Positions 51,249 through 60,268 of a DNA stretch of 64,000 nt are shown piece after piece; within the stretch, counting starts at the first letter, position 1, and each line of letters opens with the position of its first letter. The stretch lies in assembly GCA_051162045.1 (NCBI GenBank), contig JBISDI010000011.1; one strand, 5' to 3'. Below the pieces are notes generated by a model. It ran no database searches and was not told the origin of the DNA. It worked only from the letters and a program-made list of their open reading frames with translations. A program made the translations under genes and the position numbers. The stretch is from Anaerozeibacter quisquiliarum (GTDB lineage: Bacteria > Bacillota > Clostridia > Christensenellales > Aristaeellaceae).

Positions 51249-52228
51249 AGCGGGCGCTGGTCAAGGTAGACAATCTCGTCAAGCATTTCCCGATCACCGC
51301 GGGCCTCGTCCGGCGCGAGGTGGGCCGGGTGCGCGCCGTCGACGGCGTAAGCTTTGCGATCGGAGAGGGCCGCGTACTGGGCCTGGTCGGGGAATCGGGC
51401 TGCGGCAAGACCACGGTGGGGCGCTCGCTCTTGCGGCTGACGCAGGCGACCGGCGGCAGCGTGACGATCGACGGCAAGGACGTGTATGCGCTGGGAAAAC
51501 GCGACTTGCGCGCGATGCGGCGCAACATGCAGATCGTGTTCCAGGACCCGTATTCCTCGCTGAACCCGCGGCTGACCGTGGGCGAGATCGTGGGCGAGGC
51601 ACTGCGTGCGCACGGCGTCGCCAAGACGCGGGGCGAGATGACCGAACAGGTGCACGAGATCATCGCCAAGTGCGGCCTGAGCGACTACCACATCGCGCGC
51701 TATCCGCACGAGTTCTCGGGCGGGCAGCGCCAGCGCATCTGCATCGCGCGCGCGCTCGCGCTGCGCCCGAAGTTCGTGGTGTGCGACGAGGCGGTGTCGG
51801 CGCTCGACGTGTCGATCCAGGCTCAAATCATCAACCTGCTGCGAGACTTACAGCAGGAGATGGGGCTGACCTACCTGTTCATCTCGCACGACTTGAGCGT
51901 GGTGCGCTACATCTCCGATGACGTGGCGGTGATGTACCTTGGCAAGATCGTGGAGCTGGCCGACAAGGACGAGCTGTTCGCAAGGCCGCTGCATCCCTAC
52001 ACGCAGGCGCTGCTGGCGGCGGTGCCCGAGATGGACCCCGAACACCGGCGCGAGCGGGTGCTGCTGACCGGCGACATGCCGTCGGCGGCAAAGCCGCCGA
52101 GCGGCTGTAGGTTCCACACGCGCTGTCCGAGGGCGACCAAGCTATGCGAAGAAGCGGAACCGGAGTTCCGCGACGTGGGCGGCGGGCACTGCGTAGCCTG
52201 CCACCTGGTGGACGGGCATGAAGGCTAA
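51245..52228 (+). CDS. oppF: Oligopeptide ABC importer ATPase 2
   Basis: The 327-residue ATPase has GESGCGKTTVGRSLL, FQDPYSSLNPRLTVG, FSGGQRQRICIARAL, VCDEAVSALDVS and the C-terminal CRFHTRCPRATKLCEE cluster. The pair OppD/OppF drives import. ATG 51245 is coupled to oppD. Its end overlaps the next small gene by 11 nt. Confidence 0.95.
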   Translation: MKRALVKVDNLVKHFPITAGLVRREVGRVRAVDGVSFAIGEGRVLGLVGESGCGKTTVGRSLLRLTQATGGSVTIDGKDVYALGKRDLRAMRRNMQIVFQDPYSSLNPRLTVGEIVGEALRAHGVAKTRGEMTEQVHEIIAKCGLSDYHIARYPHEFSGGQRQRICIARALALRPKFVVCDEAVSALDVSIQAQIINLLRDLQQEMGLTYLFISHDLSVVRYISDDVAVMYLGKIVELADKDELFARPLHPYTQALLAAVPEMDPEHRRERVLLTGDMPSAAKPPSGCRFHTRCPRATKLCEEAEPEFRDVGGGHCVACHLVDGHEG

Positions 52229-52472
52229 GGACGGGCGGGCGGAACGCCTGAGGCGGGAGAAGGAGCGCATCCGGGAGCGGCATTCGCGTTTTCCGCTGTT
52301 TGACTGGTTCAGGCGGGCGGAGAAGCCGGAGAGGGTGCCCGGCGTCGAACTGGAGAAGCACGACGTGCTGGCGATGATTCTGGCCGCGCTGAGCCTGGTG
52401 GTGCCCTGGGTGCTGGGCCTGGCCGCCGCGATGGCGCTGGTGGGTTATTTGATGAAACTGTGGATGGGGTAG
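52218..52472 (+). CDS. Small protein with basic N-terminus and membrane hairpin
   Basis: The 84-residue protein has a strongly basic, arginine-rich start (AERLRREKERIRERHSRF) and one long or two short membrane segments at about 50-82. It overlaps oppF by 11 nt and is therefore translated with it. No family is recognised. Confidence 0.55.
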   Translation: MKAKDGRAERLRREKERIRERHSRFPLFDWFRRAEKPERVPGVELEKHDVLAMILAALSLVVPWVLGLAAAMALVGYLMKLWMG

Positions 52473-52542
52473 TGGCTGCGGGGGAAGGCCGGTCAACTCT
52501 CTTATTTCGCCCCTCGCGCCATCCCGCCTATCCCTGTAACGA

Positions 52543-53895
52543 TCATTTGAAGCGCCGCGCGTCGGCCGCGTACCAGACCGTGACCGCCAGACTGCGCAGC
52601 GTGGACGTGATTACCACGCCCAGCCAGATGCCCCAGAGGCCCAGCCCCGCGTCGACCAGCGCGTACACCAGCGGCACGCGCAGCACATTGCTCACGATGC
52701 TCGAAAGGCTGGGCGGCAGCGTCTTGCCGACGCCGCGGAACGCGCCCGCGTAGCCGGCCTCCAGGCACATCGGCAGTTGGGCGATCGCCAGCAGCTTCAA
52801 GTACGACTCGCCCAGGGTAAGCACCTGCGCGTCCGGCGAGAACAAGCTGAACAGCGCGCGGCCGAAGAAGTATAGGAGCGCCGTCACGATCAGCCCCCAT
52901 GCCACCATGGTCAGCGCGCTGATGCGCACTCCCTCGCGGATGCGATCGGGTTTCTGGGCGCCGTAGTTCTGCCCAACGAACGCCGTCACCGCCGAGCCGA
53001 ATCCGCCGCCGATCAGCCAGCTCAGCGATTCGATCTGGCTGCCGATCTTCTGCACGGCCAGCGCCTCCTGCCCGAAGGTGGCGTTCAGGTCGGTCACCGC
53101 CATCGCCAGCAGCGTGAACGCGCCGCTTTCCAGCGCCATCGGCACTCCCCAGCGCATGATCTGCCCGGCCACCTCGCGCTTGAGGCACACCCACAGACGG
53201 AAGTGCTCGAACACGCGCGTTTTGTTATGCTGCGACAAGATGACAAAGCCCAGGCACACCACGCCCTGCGCGATGATCGTCGCCCATGCCGCGCCGGCCA
53301 CGCCCCAGCCGAATGTCAGGATCATCAGCGGGTCGAGCGCCATGTTGACCGCAAGTCCGACCGCGTTGGCCCAGAAGCTCAGCTGCGACCGGCCCGCGCC
53401 GTTGAACGAGCCGGTAATCGCCGCCGACAGGAAGGTGAGCGGGATGCCCAAGCCGGTGATGCGCATATAGACGGCTGCGTTCGCCCGCACGTCGGCCTCC
53501 TGAATATTGAAAAGCCCGATCATCGGCCCGGCGAACAGCGACAGCGCGAGCCCGAACGCCACGCCCAGCAGCAGCGCGATCGTCGCCGCGTGCTCGGCGT
53601 AGCTTAACGCCGCGCGCCGGTCGCCGCGCCCCAAGTTCTGGGATACCCCGATCTCCGCGCCCATCCGTCCGAAGAGCAGGAACGCCTGCGACAGCCACAG
53701 AAACATGCCGCCCATGCCCGAGGCCGCCACCGCCATCGTCGAGGCTTCCATCCGCCCGAGCCAGAACATATCGGTCAGGTTGTAGGCCATCTGCATGAAC
53801 TGCGTGCCCATGATCGGCACCGCCACCAGTACCAGCTTGCGGAAGATATTGCCCCGTGTCAAGTCGTAACGTTCATGCCTCGCGTCCATGCTCAT
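52543..53895 (-). CDS. MATE family efflux transporter
   Basis: The roughly 450-residue multidrug/flavin-type exporter has twelve membrane segments and family motifs (ITGSFNGAGRSQLSFWANAV, ALDPLMILTFGWGVAGAAWAT split here, FVGQNYGAQKPDRIREG, GAFRGVGKT). It uses Na+ or H+ antiport. The start is uncertain among ATG 53904, 53895 and 53889, because no strong ribosome binding site is seen; upstream frame to 54207 runs through a palindromic repeat and is rejected. Confidence 0.9.
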   Translation of the reverse strand: MSMDARHERYDLTRGNIFRKLVLVAVPIMGTQFMQMAYNLTDMFWLGRMEASTMAVAASGMGGMFLWLSQAFLLFGRMGAEIGVSQNLGRGDRRAALSYAEHAATIALLLGVAFGLALSLFAGPMIGLFNIQEADVRANAAVYMRITGLGIPLTFLSAAITGSFNGAGRSQLSFWANAVGLAVNMALDPLMILTFGWGVAGAAWATIIAQGVVCLGFVILSQHNKTRVFEHFRLWVCLKREVAGQIMRWGVPMALESGAFTLLAMAVTDLNATFGQEALAVQKIGSQIESLSWLIGGGFGSAVTAFVGQNYGAQKPDRIREGVRISALTMVAWGLIVTALLYFFGRALFSLFSPDAQVLTLGESYLKLLAIAQLPMCLEAGYAGAFRGVGKTLPPSLSSIVSNVLRVPLVYALVDAGLGLWGIWLGVVITSTLRSLAVTVWYAADARRFK

Positions 53896-54028
53896 CCATC
53901 CCATTGCCGTATTCAAGGTACCCGAGGTGTTATTGTACACTACCTGTTCGCCCGGCGTCAAGCAACCAGCAGGTGTGTTTGGCACGTGAAAAGCGCCATC
54001 TTGCGCGTGAAATATCGCTGCGCGATGC

Positions 54029-54100
54029 GAAATGTGCTGCGGCACATAGGAAAGCCTCTTCCTATGTGCCGCAGCACATTTCACATCGGCGAAAGCCGAT
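54029..54100. repeat. 24-bp perfect palindrome plus small hairpin
   Basis: Bases 54029-54052 are the exact reverse complement of 54059-54082 (6-nt loop). ATCGGC-gaaa-GCCGAT follows at 54085-54100. The last part is shared with the left edge of the window (2-24). It separates the MATE gene from the 3' end of the next minus-strand gene and probably works as that gene's terminator. Confidence 0.8.
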
Positions 54101-54103
54101 CTC

Positions 54104-54427
54104 TCAGTCCTCGCGCTCCGGCGCCACGCCGCCGGCGGAGAACTCGTGGGAGTAGGCGCCTTCGGGGTAGCCGGGCGCTTGCGTTGCGTAGGGGTCGGCC
54201 GGGTCAAGGTCGGGCACCGCGACGACCTCGTGGTCGCCGGCGGGATTCGCTCGAAAGGTTTTTACGGCGCGCGGCGGAATTCGGGCGGACGCCTCGAGCG
54301 GCCCCTGCTCGGCCATGGGCTCGGCGCAGCCGCCGGGGAATTCCGGCGAGCAGTGCAGCTCGGGAAGATCGTCGCCCGGCGCTGATACGCGGCGGCCCAG
54401 TTCATCTGCATGGTTGTGACAATGCAT
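54104..54427 (-). CDS. Hypothetical protein with His/Cys-rich N-terminus
   Basis: The 107-residue protein starts MHCHNHADELGRR, a possible metal-binding motif. It continues as a proline- and acid-rich, probably disordered chain with two more cysteines (LHCSPEFPGGC). GAGGAGG lies 7 nt before ATG 54427, so it is probably translated. No family is recognised. Its stop codon lies directly beside the palindromic repeat. Confidence 0.6.
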   Translation of the reverse strand: MHCHNHADELGRRVSAPGDDLPELHCSPEFPGGCAEPMAEQGPLEASARIPPRAVKTFRANPAGDHEVVAVPDLDPADPYATQAPGYPEGAYSHEFSAGGVAPERED

Positions 54428-54532
54428 TCCGGCACCTCCTCATGTCTATATGTTCTTGAGCGGCGGTTGCGCCGCCCGCCGTTACCGAGCTATATAAACC
54501 GAACCGGACGACTTCAAACGCCCGCGCGGCGG

Positions 54533-55339
54533 TCACAGCCGAAACAGCGCCTCGAGCGAGAGCGCCAAGCCGTCCTCGTCGTTGGAGCGGGCGAGGACAT
54601 CGGCCTGCGCCCTGACCTCGGCCGAGCCGTTGGCCATGCCGATGCCGAAGCCGGCGAAGCGCAGCAGGGGCAGGTCCTGGTCCTGATCGCCGGCGGCGAC
54701 GACGGCCTCGCGCTCGATGCCGCGCAGCTCACAGTAGAACCGGGCGGCCTTGGCCTTGTCGGTGGCGCGGGGCACCACCTCGAGGTAGTTGTCCTTGGAG
54801 AAGCTGACCACGGCCGCGTCGCCCGCCGCCCGCTCGACCGCGGGCGCGACCCGGCGCATTTCCTCAGCCGAGGCGATCAGCAGCAGCTTGTTGGCGCTTA
54901 AGCCCCGCGCCATCCAGTCGTCCAGCAGCGGGCCGATCGGCGTGACCGTGGGCGTCATCCGCACAATCTCGCCCTCCTGCCGGCTCCAACGGTCCTCGGC
55001 CTCGACGTACCAGTCCAGGTTCTGATAGAAGTTGACGTTGATGCCTTTTCCCTCGACCGCCGCCCACACGGCCCGGACATGCTCGATGGGCAGCCGGTCG
55101 CTGTAATACACCCGCTCGTCGTCGCAAATCACCGCGCCGCCGTAGCAGATCATGGTCTCCGACGCGCCCACCCGGTCGCGGATTTCCCGCATGCCGTCGG
55201 GCGGCCGCGCGGACGCCAGCACGAACTCGACGCCCCGCGCCTTTATGCGGGCGACCACCGCCCTGAGCCGATCGGATACCCGGTGCGCGCTGTCGAGCAG
55301 GGTGCCGTCGATATCTGAAAACACGATCTTGTACGCCAT
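54533..55339 (-). CDS. Cof-type HAD phosphatase
   Basis: The 268-residue HAD-IIB hydrolase has the nucleophile motif SDIDGTLLDS, a threonine/serine motif (VLASARPP), the conserved lysine region and the metal motif AAGDQDQDLPLLRFAG. Such enzymes dephosphorylate sugar phosphates or flavin/PLP-type substrates. ATG 55339 is the usual family start; ATG 55351 is possible. A strong promoter lies at 55374-55402. Confidence 0.9.
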   Translation of the reverse strand: MAYKIVFSDIDGTLLDSAHRVSDRLRAVVARIKARGVEFVLASARPPDGMREIRDRVGASETMICYGGAVICDDERVYYSDRLPIEHVRAVWAAVEGKGINVNFYQNLDWYVEAEDRWSRQEGEIVRMTPTVTPIGPLLDDWMARGLSANKLLLIASAEEMRRVAPAVERAAGDAAVVSFSKDNYLEVVPRATDKAKAARFYCELRGIEREAVVAAGDQDQDLPLLRFAGFGIGMANGSAEVRAQADVLARSNDEDGLALSLEALFRL

Positions 55340-55373
55340 GGCCCATCCCATCGCTGTTGTATTTTATGAGCGC

Positions 55374-55402
55374 ATTATACCATGGCGAGATGGGCGCGGC
55401 AA
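55374..55402 (-). promoter_or_regulatory. Promoter of the HAD gene
   Basis: On the minus strand TTGCCG (55402-55397) and TATAAT (55379-55374) are 17 nt apart. It partly faces the promoter of the divergent SDR gene. Confidence 0.75.
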
Positions 55403-55416
55403 GCGCATGGCTTCGC

Positions 55417-55444
55417 TTGTGTTTTCGTCTGGATTCGGTATAAT
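55417..55444 (+). promoter_or_regulatory. Promoter of the SDR gene
   Basis: TTGTGT (55417-55422) and TATAAT (55439-55444) are 16 nt apart, 33 nt before the ATG. Confidence 0.65.
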
Positions 55445-55477
55445 GACGGTAGGAATTGAACGACGGGGGCGTTGCGC

Positions 55478-56272
55478 ATGGATTTGGGCCTGAAGGGCAA
55501 GACGGCCGTGGTGACGGGCGCGAGCAGGGGGATTGGGCTGGCCATTGCGAAGGAGTTCTTGCTGGAGGGGGCGCGCGTGGCGGCTTGCGCGCGCGGGGCG
55601 CGGGAGATCGGCGAGGCCGAACGCGCGCTGTCGGCTTACGGCGACATCCGGTTCTTCTTGGTGGATGCCACCGAAGAGGCGCAGGTGTACGGCTTCGCGG
55701 ACCGCGCAGCCGAGGCCTTTGGCGGGATCGACGCTTGGGTGAACAACGTGGGGGCCACGGTTGTCAAGGAGAGCTGGGAGTTCAGCGCCGCGCAGGTGGA
55801 TCGCGCGGTCTCGCTGTGCTTCAAAAGCACGCTGTTCGGCGCGCAGGCCGCCTTCCGCCACATGCGCGGTTCGGGCGGCGCGATCGTCAACATCAGCTCC
55901 CTCGCGGCCCGCTGTCCCACCGCCGGGCGCAGTACGCTGTACGGCCCAATGAAGGCGGCTGTCAACAACCTGACCGTGACCCTGGCAGGCGAATACGCCG
56001 CCTATGGCGTGCGGGTCAACTGCATCATGCCCGGATTCACGCTAACCCCGGCGGTCGAGGACAGTATTGCGGCGGATGAGCTCGACCGCAATGTGCGCGC
56101 CACGCTGCTTGGCCGCCCGGCCCGGCCCGAGGAGATCGCGCGGCCAGTGCTGTTCCTTGCCGGCAGCGCGTCTTCCTACATGACTGCGGCGATTGTCGAG
56201 GTGTCGGGCGGGCGTGCGGTTACGCTGAATCCCGCCTACTCGCTCGAACGCAAGGCTGGGGAAGGGTCATAA
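55478..56272 (+). CDS. Short-chain dehydrogenase/reductase
   Basis: The 264-residue SDR has the cofactor loop TGASRGIGLA, NNVGA, a serine in NISSLAA and the catalytic YGPMK (Y-x3-K). The VNCIMPGFT motif follows. The substrate is not apparent. GGGGG precedes ATG 55478. It stands alone, divergent from the HAD gene. Confidence 0.9.
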   Translation: MDLGLKGKTAVVTGASRGIGLAIAKEFLLEGARVAACARGAREIGEAERALSAYGDIRFFLVDATEEAQVYGFADRAAEAFGGIDAWVNNVGATVVKESWEFSAAQVDRAVSLCFKSTLFGAQAAFRHMRGSGGAIVNISSLAARCPTAGRSTLYGPMKAAVNNLTVTLAGEYAAYGVRVNCIMPGFTLTPAVEDSIAADELDRNVRATLLGRPARPEEIARPVLFLAGSASSYMTAAIVEVSGGRAVTLNPAYSLERKAGEGS

Positions 56273-56537
56273 GGCGCGGCGGGCGCGATTCTCCCATAGT
56301 GCAAAACACGGTCCCCCAGATTGAGGACGTCCGCAGGAGAATGGGGCGGGGAGAATCCGGAAAAACACAACATTTACCGGGGTTCGGCACAAAATGGACA
56401 ATTTATAAAATCCAATAAAATAAAAATCAGACGATTTTGTATTTTGCTAATTGACAGAAAATTGTGACGATCGTATAATTGGTATATACGGCCGCCATGG
56501 GTGGCTGCAATACAGGACGCGAAAGCGAGGTTTTCAC
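56273..56537 (+). promoter_or_regulatory. Upstream region and promoter of the ATC-hydrolase/liv/dha operon
   Basis: The gap holds no gene. TTGACA (56451-56456) and TATAAT (56474-56479) are at exactly 17 nt, a perfect consensus. It is preceded by a very AT-rich tract (about 56390-56450) that looks like an UP element in this otherwise GC-rich DNA. High expression is expected. The 5' UTR is about 50 nt. Confidence 0.88.
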
Positions 56538-57032
56538 ATGGCCATTGAGAACACTGCGAAGATCACGAACAACCCGGGCGTCAACATCAACCGAAACGCC
56601 ATTGAGCACCGTGCCACTTGGATGGGCCTGATCTACCAGGAGGCGCTGAAGGCGGGTGCCGACGCGGAGGCCATCTGCCGCGCGGCGATCAAGCGCTGCG
56701 GCAACATCCACGGCGCGGGCTTCAAGGCCATGTGCGACAACCCGGCGGATGTGCGCCAGTTCCGCACGGCGTTCTTGCCGGAGCTGGGCCTGAACACCTT
56801 CGAGATGGAAGTCACCGGCTGCGACGAGGCCAACCTGCACATCGATTTTCACTACTGCGCGCTGGTCAACGCGTGGAAGAAGCTGGGTTTTGACGATGAG
56901 ACCTGTGCCAAGCTGTGCGACATCGCCATGGACGGCGACCGCGGCATCGCTGAAGCCATGGGTTACACGCTCGATCTGACCGACACCATCGCCAAGGGCT
57001 GCGCGACCTGCAAGCTGCATTTCCACAAATAG
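56538..57032 (+). CDS. L-2-amino-thiazoline-4-carboxylate (ATC) hydrolase-family protein
   Basis: The 164-residue protein matches the ATC_hydrolase family as I recall it. It has a core reading HIDFHYCALVNAWKKLGFDD, a LCDIAMDGDRGIAEAMG motif and a C-terminal IAKGCATCKLHFHK with paired cysteines. Characterised members open 2-amino-thiazoline-4-carboxylate on the way to cysteine, but most members are uncharacterised. GAGG precedes ATG 56538. It is the first gene behind a consensus promoter and lies 83 nt before a branched-chain-type ABC importer and, further on, DhaKL and a cysteine-desulfidase-like gene. Confidence 0.78.
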   Translation: MAIENTAKITNNPGVNINRNAIEHRATWMGLIYQEALKAGADAEAICRAAIKRCGNIHGAGFKAMCDNPADVRQFRTAFLPELGLNTFEMEVTGCDEANLHIDFHYCALVNAWKKLGFDDETCAKLCDIAMDGDRGIAEAMGYTLDLTDTIAKGCATCKLHFHK

Positions 57033-57115
57033 AAGTCGGCACTTCCATCTGCAAGGGGAATTTGAGCGGCGATGGGCGTCATCCCGCTTGGAGGAATAAA
57101 AGGAGGATTCGCATC

Positions 57116-58252
57116 ATGAAAAAACTGCTTGCCATCGTCCTGGCCCTGACGCTCGCGATGAGCGCTTCCGTAGCCCTGGCCGACGTCATCAAGCTGGGCG
57201 GCCTCGCGCCTCTGACCGGCACCTACTCCGAGTACGGTAAGGGTTTCAAGATCGCCTTCCAGATGGCGGTTGACGAGATCAACGCGGCCGGCGGCGTGAA
57301 CGGTCACACGTTCGAGATCGACGTGCAGGACTCCGAGGGCGAGCCGGTCACCAGCACCACGCTGGCCACCCAGTTCGCCGAGAACGACGAGGTCATGGCG
57401 CTGCTGGGCGACTTCACCTCGGGCGCGTGCAAGGCCAACGCGGAAATCTGCGACTTGTACGGCATCACCCAACTGTCTCCGACCGCATCCGCGCCCGACT
57501 ACGCGTCGATGAGCCCGTTCTGCTTCTCGATCATGGGCCGCCAGGACGTGGAAGCACCCTTCCTCGCCAAGTACATCATCAAGAGATACCTGGGCGCCCA
57601 GCGCGTGGCCGTGATTCGCGTGGACTCCGACTGGGGCCTGGCCAGCTATGGCAACTTTGAGAAGAAGGCGCTCGAAGAGGGCCTCGAGATCGTGGCGCAT
57701 GAGACCTATCAGACCGGCGAGACCGACTTTTCCTCGATCGTGACCAAGGTGCGCGCGACGGACCCTGACGTGCTGATCGTGCTCGACCAGGGCAACTCGG
57801 TAGCCGCGATCTTCAATCAGGCCGATTCCGACGGTTGGGACATACGCCACGTCGCGTTGGGGCCGGGCACCTCGCAGCAGTTGGTCGATCAGATGCTCAA
57901 CCCCGACAACCTGATCGTGACCTCCCCGTTCTTCTTTAATGCCGAGGATGCCAAGCTGATGGCCTGGCGCGACGCCTTCATGGCGAAGTCGGGCTTTGCG
58001 CCCACGATCCATCCCGCCTGCGCGTATGACACCGTGTACCTGATCGCCGAGGCGGTTCGCGCGATCGGCGACGGCGAGGTCACCCGCCAGGCGATTCGCG
58101 ATGGGCTGCAGGCAGTCGACTACACGGGCCTGACCGGCAACATCCGGTTCACCCCCGACGGCGACATCCGCCGCGACTACATGATCTGCGGCGTCAAGGA
58201 CAAGACCTGGGTCATCCTCGAGGGCTTCGAGTACGGCGCGGAGGGGATTTAG
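57116..58252 (+). CDS. livJ: Branched-chain amino acid-type ABC solute-binding protein
   Basis: The 378-residue LivJ-type (peripla_BP_6) protein has a signal peptide (MKKLLAIVLALTLAMSASVA-LA) with no lipobox cysteine. The typical start IKLGGLAPLTGTYSEYGKGF, AVDEINAAGGVNG and LLGDFTSGACKA are present. The ligand may be leucine-like but could equally be another amino acid, here perhaps a sulfur compound. AAAGGAGG precedes the ATG. Hairpins follow the gene. Confidence 0.88.
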   Translation: MKKLLAIVLALTLAMSASVALADVIKLGGLAPLTGTYSEYGKGFKIAFQMAVDEINAAGGVNGHTFEIDVQDSEGEPVTSTTLATQFAENDEVMALLGDFTSGACKANAEICDLYGITQLSPTASAPDYASMSPFCFSIMGRQDVEAPFLAKYIIKRYLGAQRVAVIRVDSDWGLASYGNFEKKALEEGLEIVAHETYQTGETDFSSIVTKVRATDPDVLIVLDQGNSVAAIFNQADSDGWDIRHVALGPGTSQQLVDQMLNPDNLIVTSPFFFNAEDAKLMAWRDAFMAKSGFAPTIHPACAYDTVYLIAEAVRAIGDGEVTRQAIRDGLQAVDYTGLTGNIRFTPDGDIRRDYMICGVKDKTWVILEGFEYGAEGI

Positions 58253-58265
58253 CACCCGGCGCAAA

Positions 58266-58325
58266 TTGGAAGCAACTTCCAAGGCGTAACCGATGGGCGA
58301 AGGGCGGCGGAGCCGCCCTTCGCCC
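58266..58325 (+). repeat. Two stem-loops between livJ and livH
   Basis: TTGGAAG-caa-CTTCCAA (58266-58282) is followed by a perfect 14-bp stem GGGCGAAGGGCGGC-gga-GCCGCCCTTCGCCC (58295-58325). They lie 13 nt after the livJ stop and 49 nt before livH, and probably stabilise the upstream mRNA or attenuate. Confidence 0.7.
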
Positions 58326-58373
58326 CGGGGCGCGGCACGCCGCGCGATTGGAGGTTGCCCGGAGGGGACTTCT

Positions 58374-59261
58374 ATGGACTACATACTCAGCCAGCTCATG
58401 AACGGCTTGTGCCAGGGGGCGATCTACGCGTTGATGGCCATCGGCTACTCGGTCATCGTCGGCGTGGCGGGCATGGTCACCTTTACGTACGGCGAAATCA
58501 TGATGATCGGCGCGTTCAGCGCCTACTACATCTTCCTGCTCGTGGGGAAGAGTCTGTGGGTCGCCATTCCCGCCGCCTTCCTCGGTTCCTTCTTAATTGG
58601 CATCGTGGTCTACAAGGTGTGCTATGAGCGCTTCTTCAGCGCGCCGCGGCACATCTCGCTGTTGTGCACCATCGGCATCAGCACCTTGCTCAAAAACCTG
58701 GCGCAGATCGTGTTCGGGCCGGACACCAAGCCGATTCAGGGCGTCATCGACAACCAGGTGTTCACCTTGCGGCTGTTCGGCGCGGTCGTCAACGTCAAGC
58801 TACTCCAAATCGTCATCATCGCGCTGGTCGTCGCGCTGGCGATCCTGCTCACGCTGTTCTTTAACAAGACCAGGTGGGGCGTCATGCTCCGCGCGGTCAG
58901 TCAAAATCGCGACGCTTCCTATTTGGTGGGTATAGACGTCAAGCGCGTGACCATGATGGGCAACTCGATCGGCTGCGGCTTCGGCGGCATCGCGGGCATC
59001 CTGCTCGCGGTCTACTACTACACCGTCTACTCCACCATGGGCGGCATCTACTCGATCAAGGCGTTTTCGTCCTCGGTGCTGGGCGGGCTCGTCGACCTGC
59101 GTTTTTCGGCGCTGGGCGGGCTGTGCCTGGGGGTCATTGAGAATCTGGGCATCACGTTCAGCTCCGCCTCCTTCCGCGACATCTTCGCATTCGGCTTTCT
59201 CATCCTCATGTTGATCGTGCGTCCGCAGGGCTTCGCATCGAAGAAAGGAAGCAGAGTATGA
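58374..59261 (+). CDS. livH: Branched-chain-type ABC permease LivH
   Basis: The 295-residue permease has the LivH opening (QLMNGLCQGAIYALMAIGYS), TFTYGEIMMIGAF and LRAVSQNRDASYLVGID, and about eight membrane segments. GGAGGGG precedes ATG 58374. The stop overlaps livM as ATGA. Confidence 0.93.
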   Translation: MDYILSQLMNGLCQGAIYALMAIGYSVIVGVAGMVTFTYGEIMMIGAFSAYYIFLLVGKSLWVAIPAAFLGSFLIGIVVYKVCYERFFSAPRHISLLCTIGISTLLKNLAQIVFGPDTKPIQGVIDNQVFTLRLFGAVVNVKLLQIVIIALVVALAILLTLFFNKTRWGVMLRAVSQNRDASYLVGIDVKRVTMMGNSIGCGFGGIAGILLAVYYYTVYSTMGGIYSIKAFSSSVLGGLVDLRFSALGGLCLGVIENLGITFSSASFRDIFAFGFLILMLIVRPQGFASKKGSRV

Positions 59262-60268
59262 CAAATGTGATGGCGAAGCTTCGGGGCGAGTGGAAGAAGC
59301 CCGCGCAAATCACGATGCTCAGCCTGATCTTCATCGCGCTCGCGCTGTTCCCGCGCGTCGTTTCCCAGACGGTCTATGTGCGCTACGGCTGCAACATCCT
59401 GATGTACGCCACGCTCGCCGGCTCGCTCAACGTCATCAACGGCTACTCGGGGCAGATGTGCCTCGGGCAGGCCGGGTTTTTCGCCGTGGGCGCGTACACC
59501 TGCGCGATATTGGGCGTGAGGTACGGCATCAGCTTTTGGCTGTGCCTGCCGCTGGCCGGGCTGCTGGGCGCGTTGGTGGGCTACGTGGTCAGCCTGCCCA
59601 CGCTGAGGCTTCAGGGCATCTACCTGTCGATCGTGACGCTGGGCGCGTCCGAGATCATCCGCATCATCGCCCAGACCTGGACGGACGTCACCGGCGGCTC
59701 GATGGGCATCAAGTCGATCCCCAAGCCCGACTTCTTCGGCATGCAGATCTTCAAGCCCAAGGACTATTTCTATATTTTCCTGCTGCTGGGCGCGCTGTTT
59801 TTATTCCTGACGGCGCGTGTGCTGAAGTCGCGGTTGGGCCGGGCGTGGATGGCCATCCGCGAGGATCAGATCGCGGCGCGGTCGCTTGGCGTTACGGTCA
59901 AGGCCTATAAATCGCTCAACTTCGTGTACGGCGCGTTTTGGGCGGCGGTTGTCGGCGCGGCCTACGCCCCGTTCGTCAACTTCATCGATGCTTCGCAATT
60001 CTCGCTGGACACCGGATTCGACGTGTTGGCCATGGTGGTTATCGGCGGGCAGGGCACGCTGGTGGGCCCGATCGTGGGCGCGATGATCGTGACGCTGTTG
60101 ACCGAAGCGCTGCGCATCCTGGGTTATTGGCGCTACGTGATCTACGCGTTAATCATCATCGGCATGATGTGGCTGCGGCCTCAGGGGTTGGTCGGCACCA
60201 GCCGGTCGATGCTGGCCGGCGGGCAGCTGCGCCGCAGGGAAGTCGCCCAAGGGGGTGCCCTCAAATGA
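59258..60268 (+). CDS. livM: Branched-chain-type ABC permease LivM
   Basis: The 336-residue permease has GSLNVINGYSGQMCLGQAGF, YLSIVTLGASEIIRI, WMAIREDQIAARSLGV (the ATPase-contact loop) and GGQGTLVGPIVGA. It overlaps both livH and livG as ATGA, so the permeases and ATPases are translated in a coupled chain. Confidence 0.94.
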   Translation: MTNVMAKLRGEWKKPAQITMLSLIFIALALFPRVVSQTVYVRYGCNILMYATLAGSLNVINGYSGQMCLGQAGFFAVGAYTCAILGVRYGISFWLCLPLAGLLGALVGYVVSLPTLRLQGIYLSIVTLGASEIIRIIAQTWTDVTGGSMGIKSIPKPDFFGMQIFKPKDYFYIFLLLGALFLFLTARVLKSRLGRAWMAIREDQIAARSLGVTVKAYKSLNFVYGAFWAAVVGAAYAPFVNFIDASQFSLDTGFDVLAMVVIGGQGTLVGPIVGAMIVTLLTEALRILGYWRYVIYALIIIGMMWLRPQGLVGTSRSMLAGGQLRRREVAQGGALK

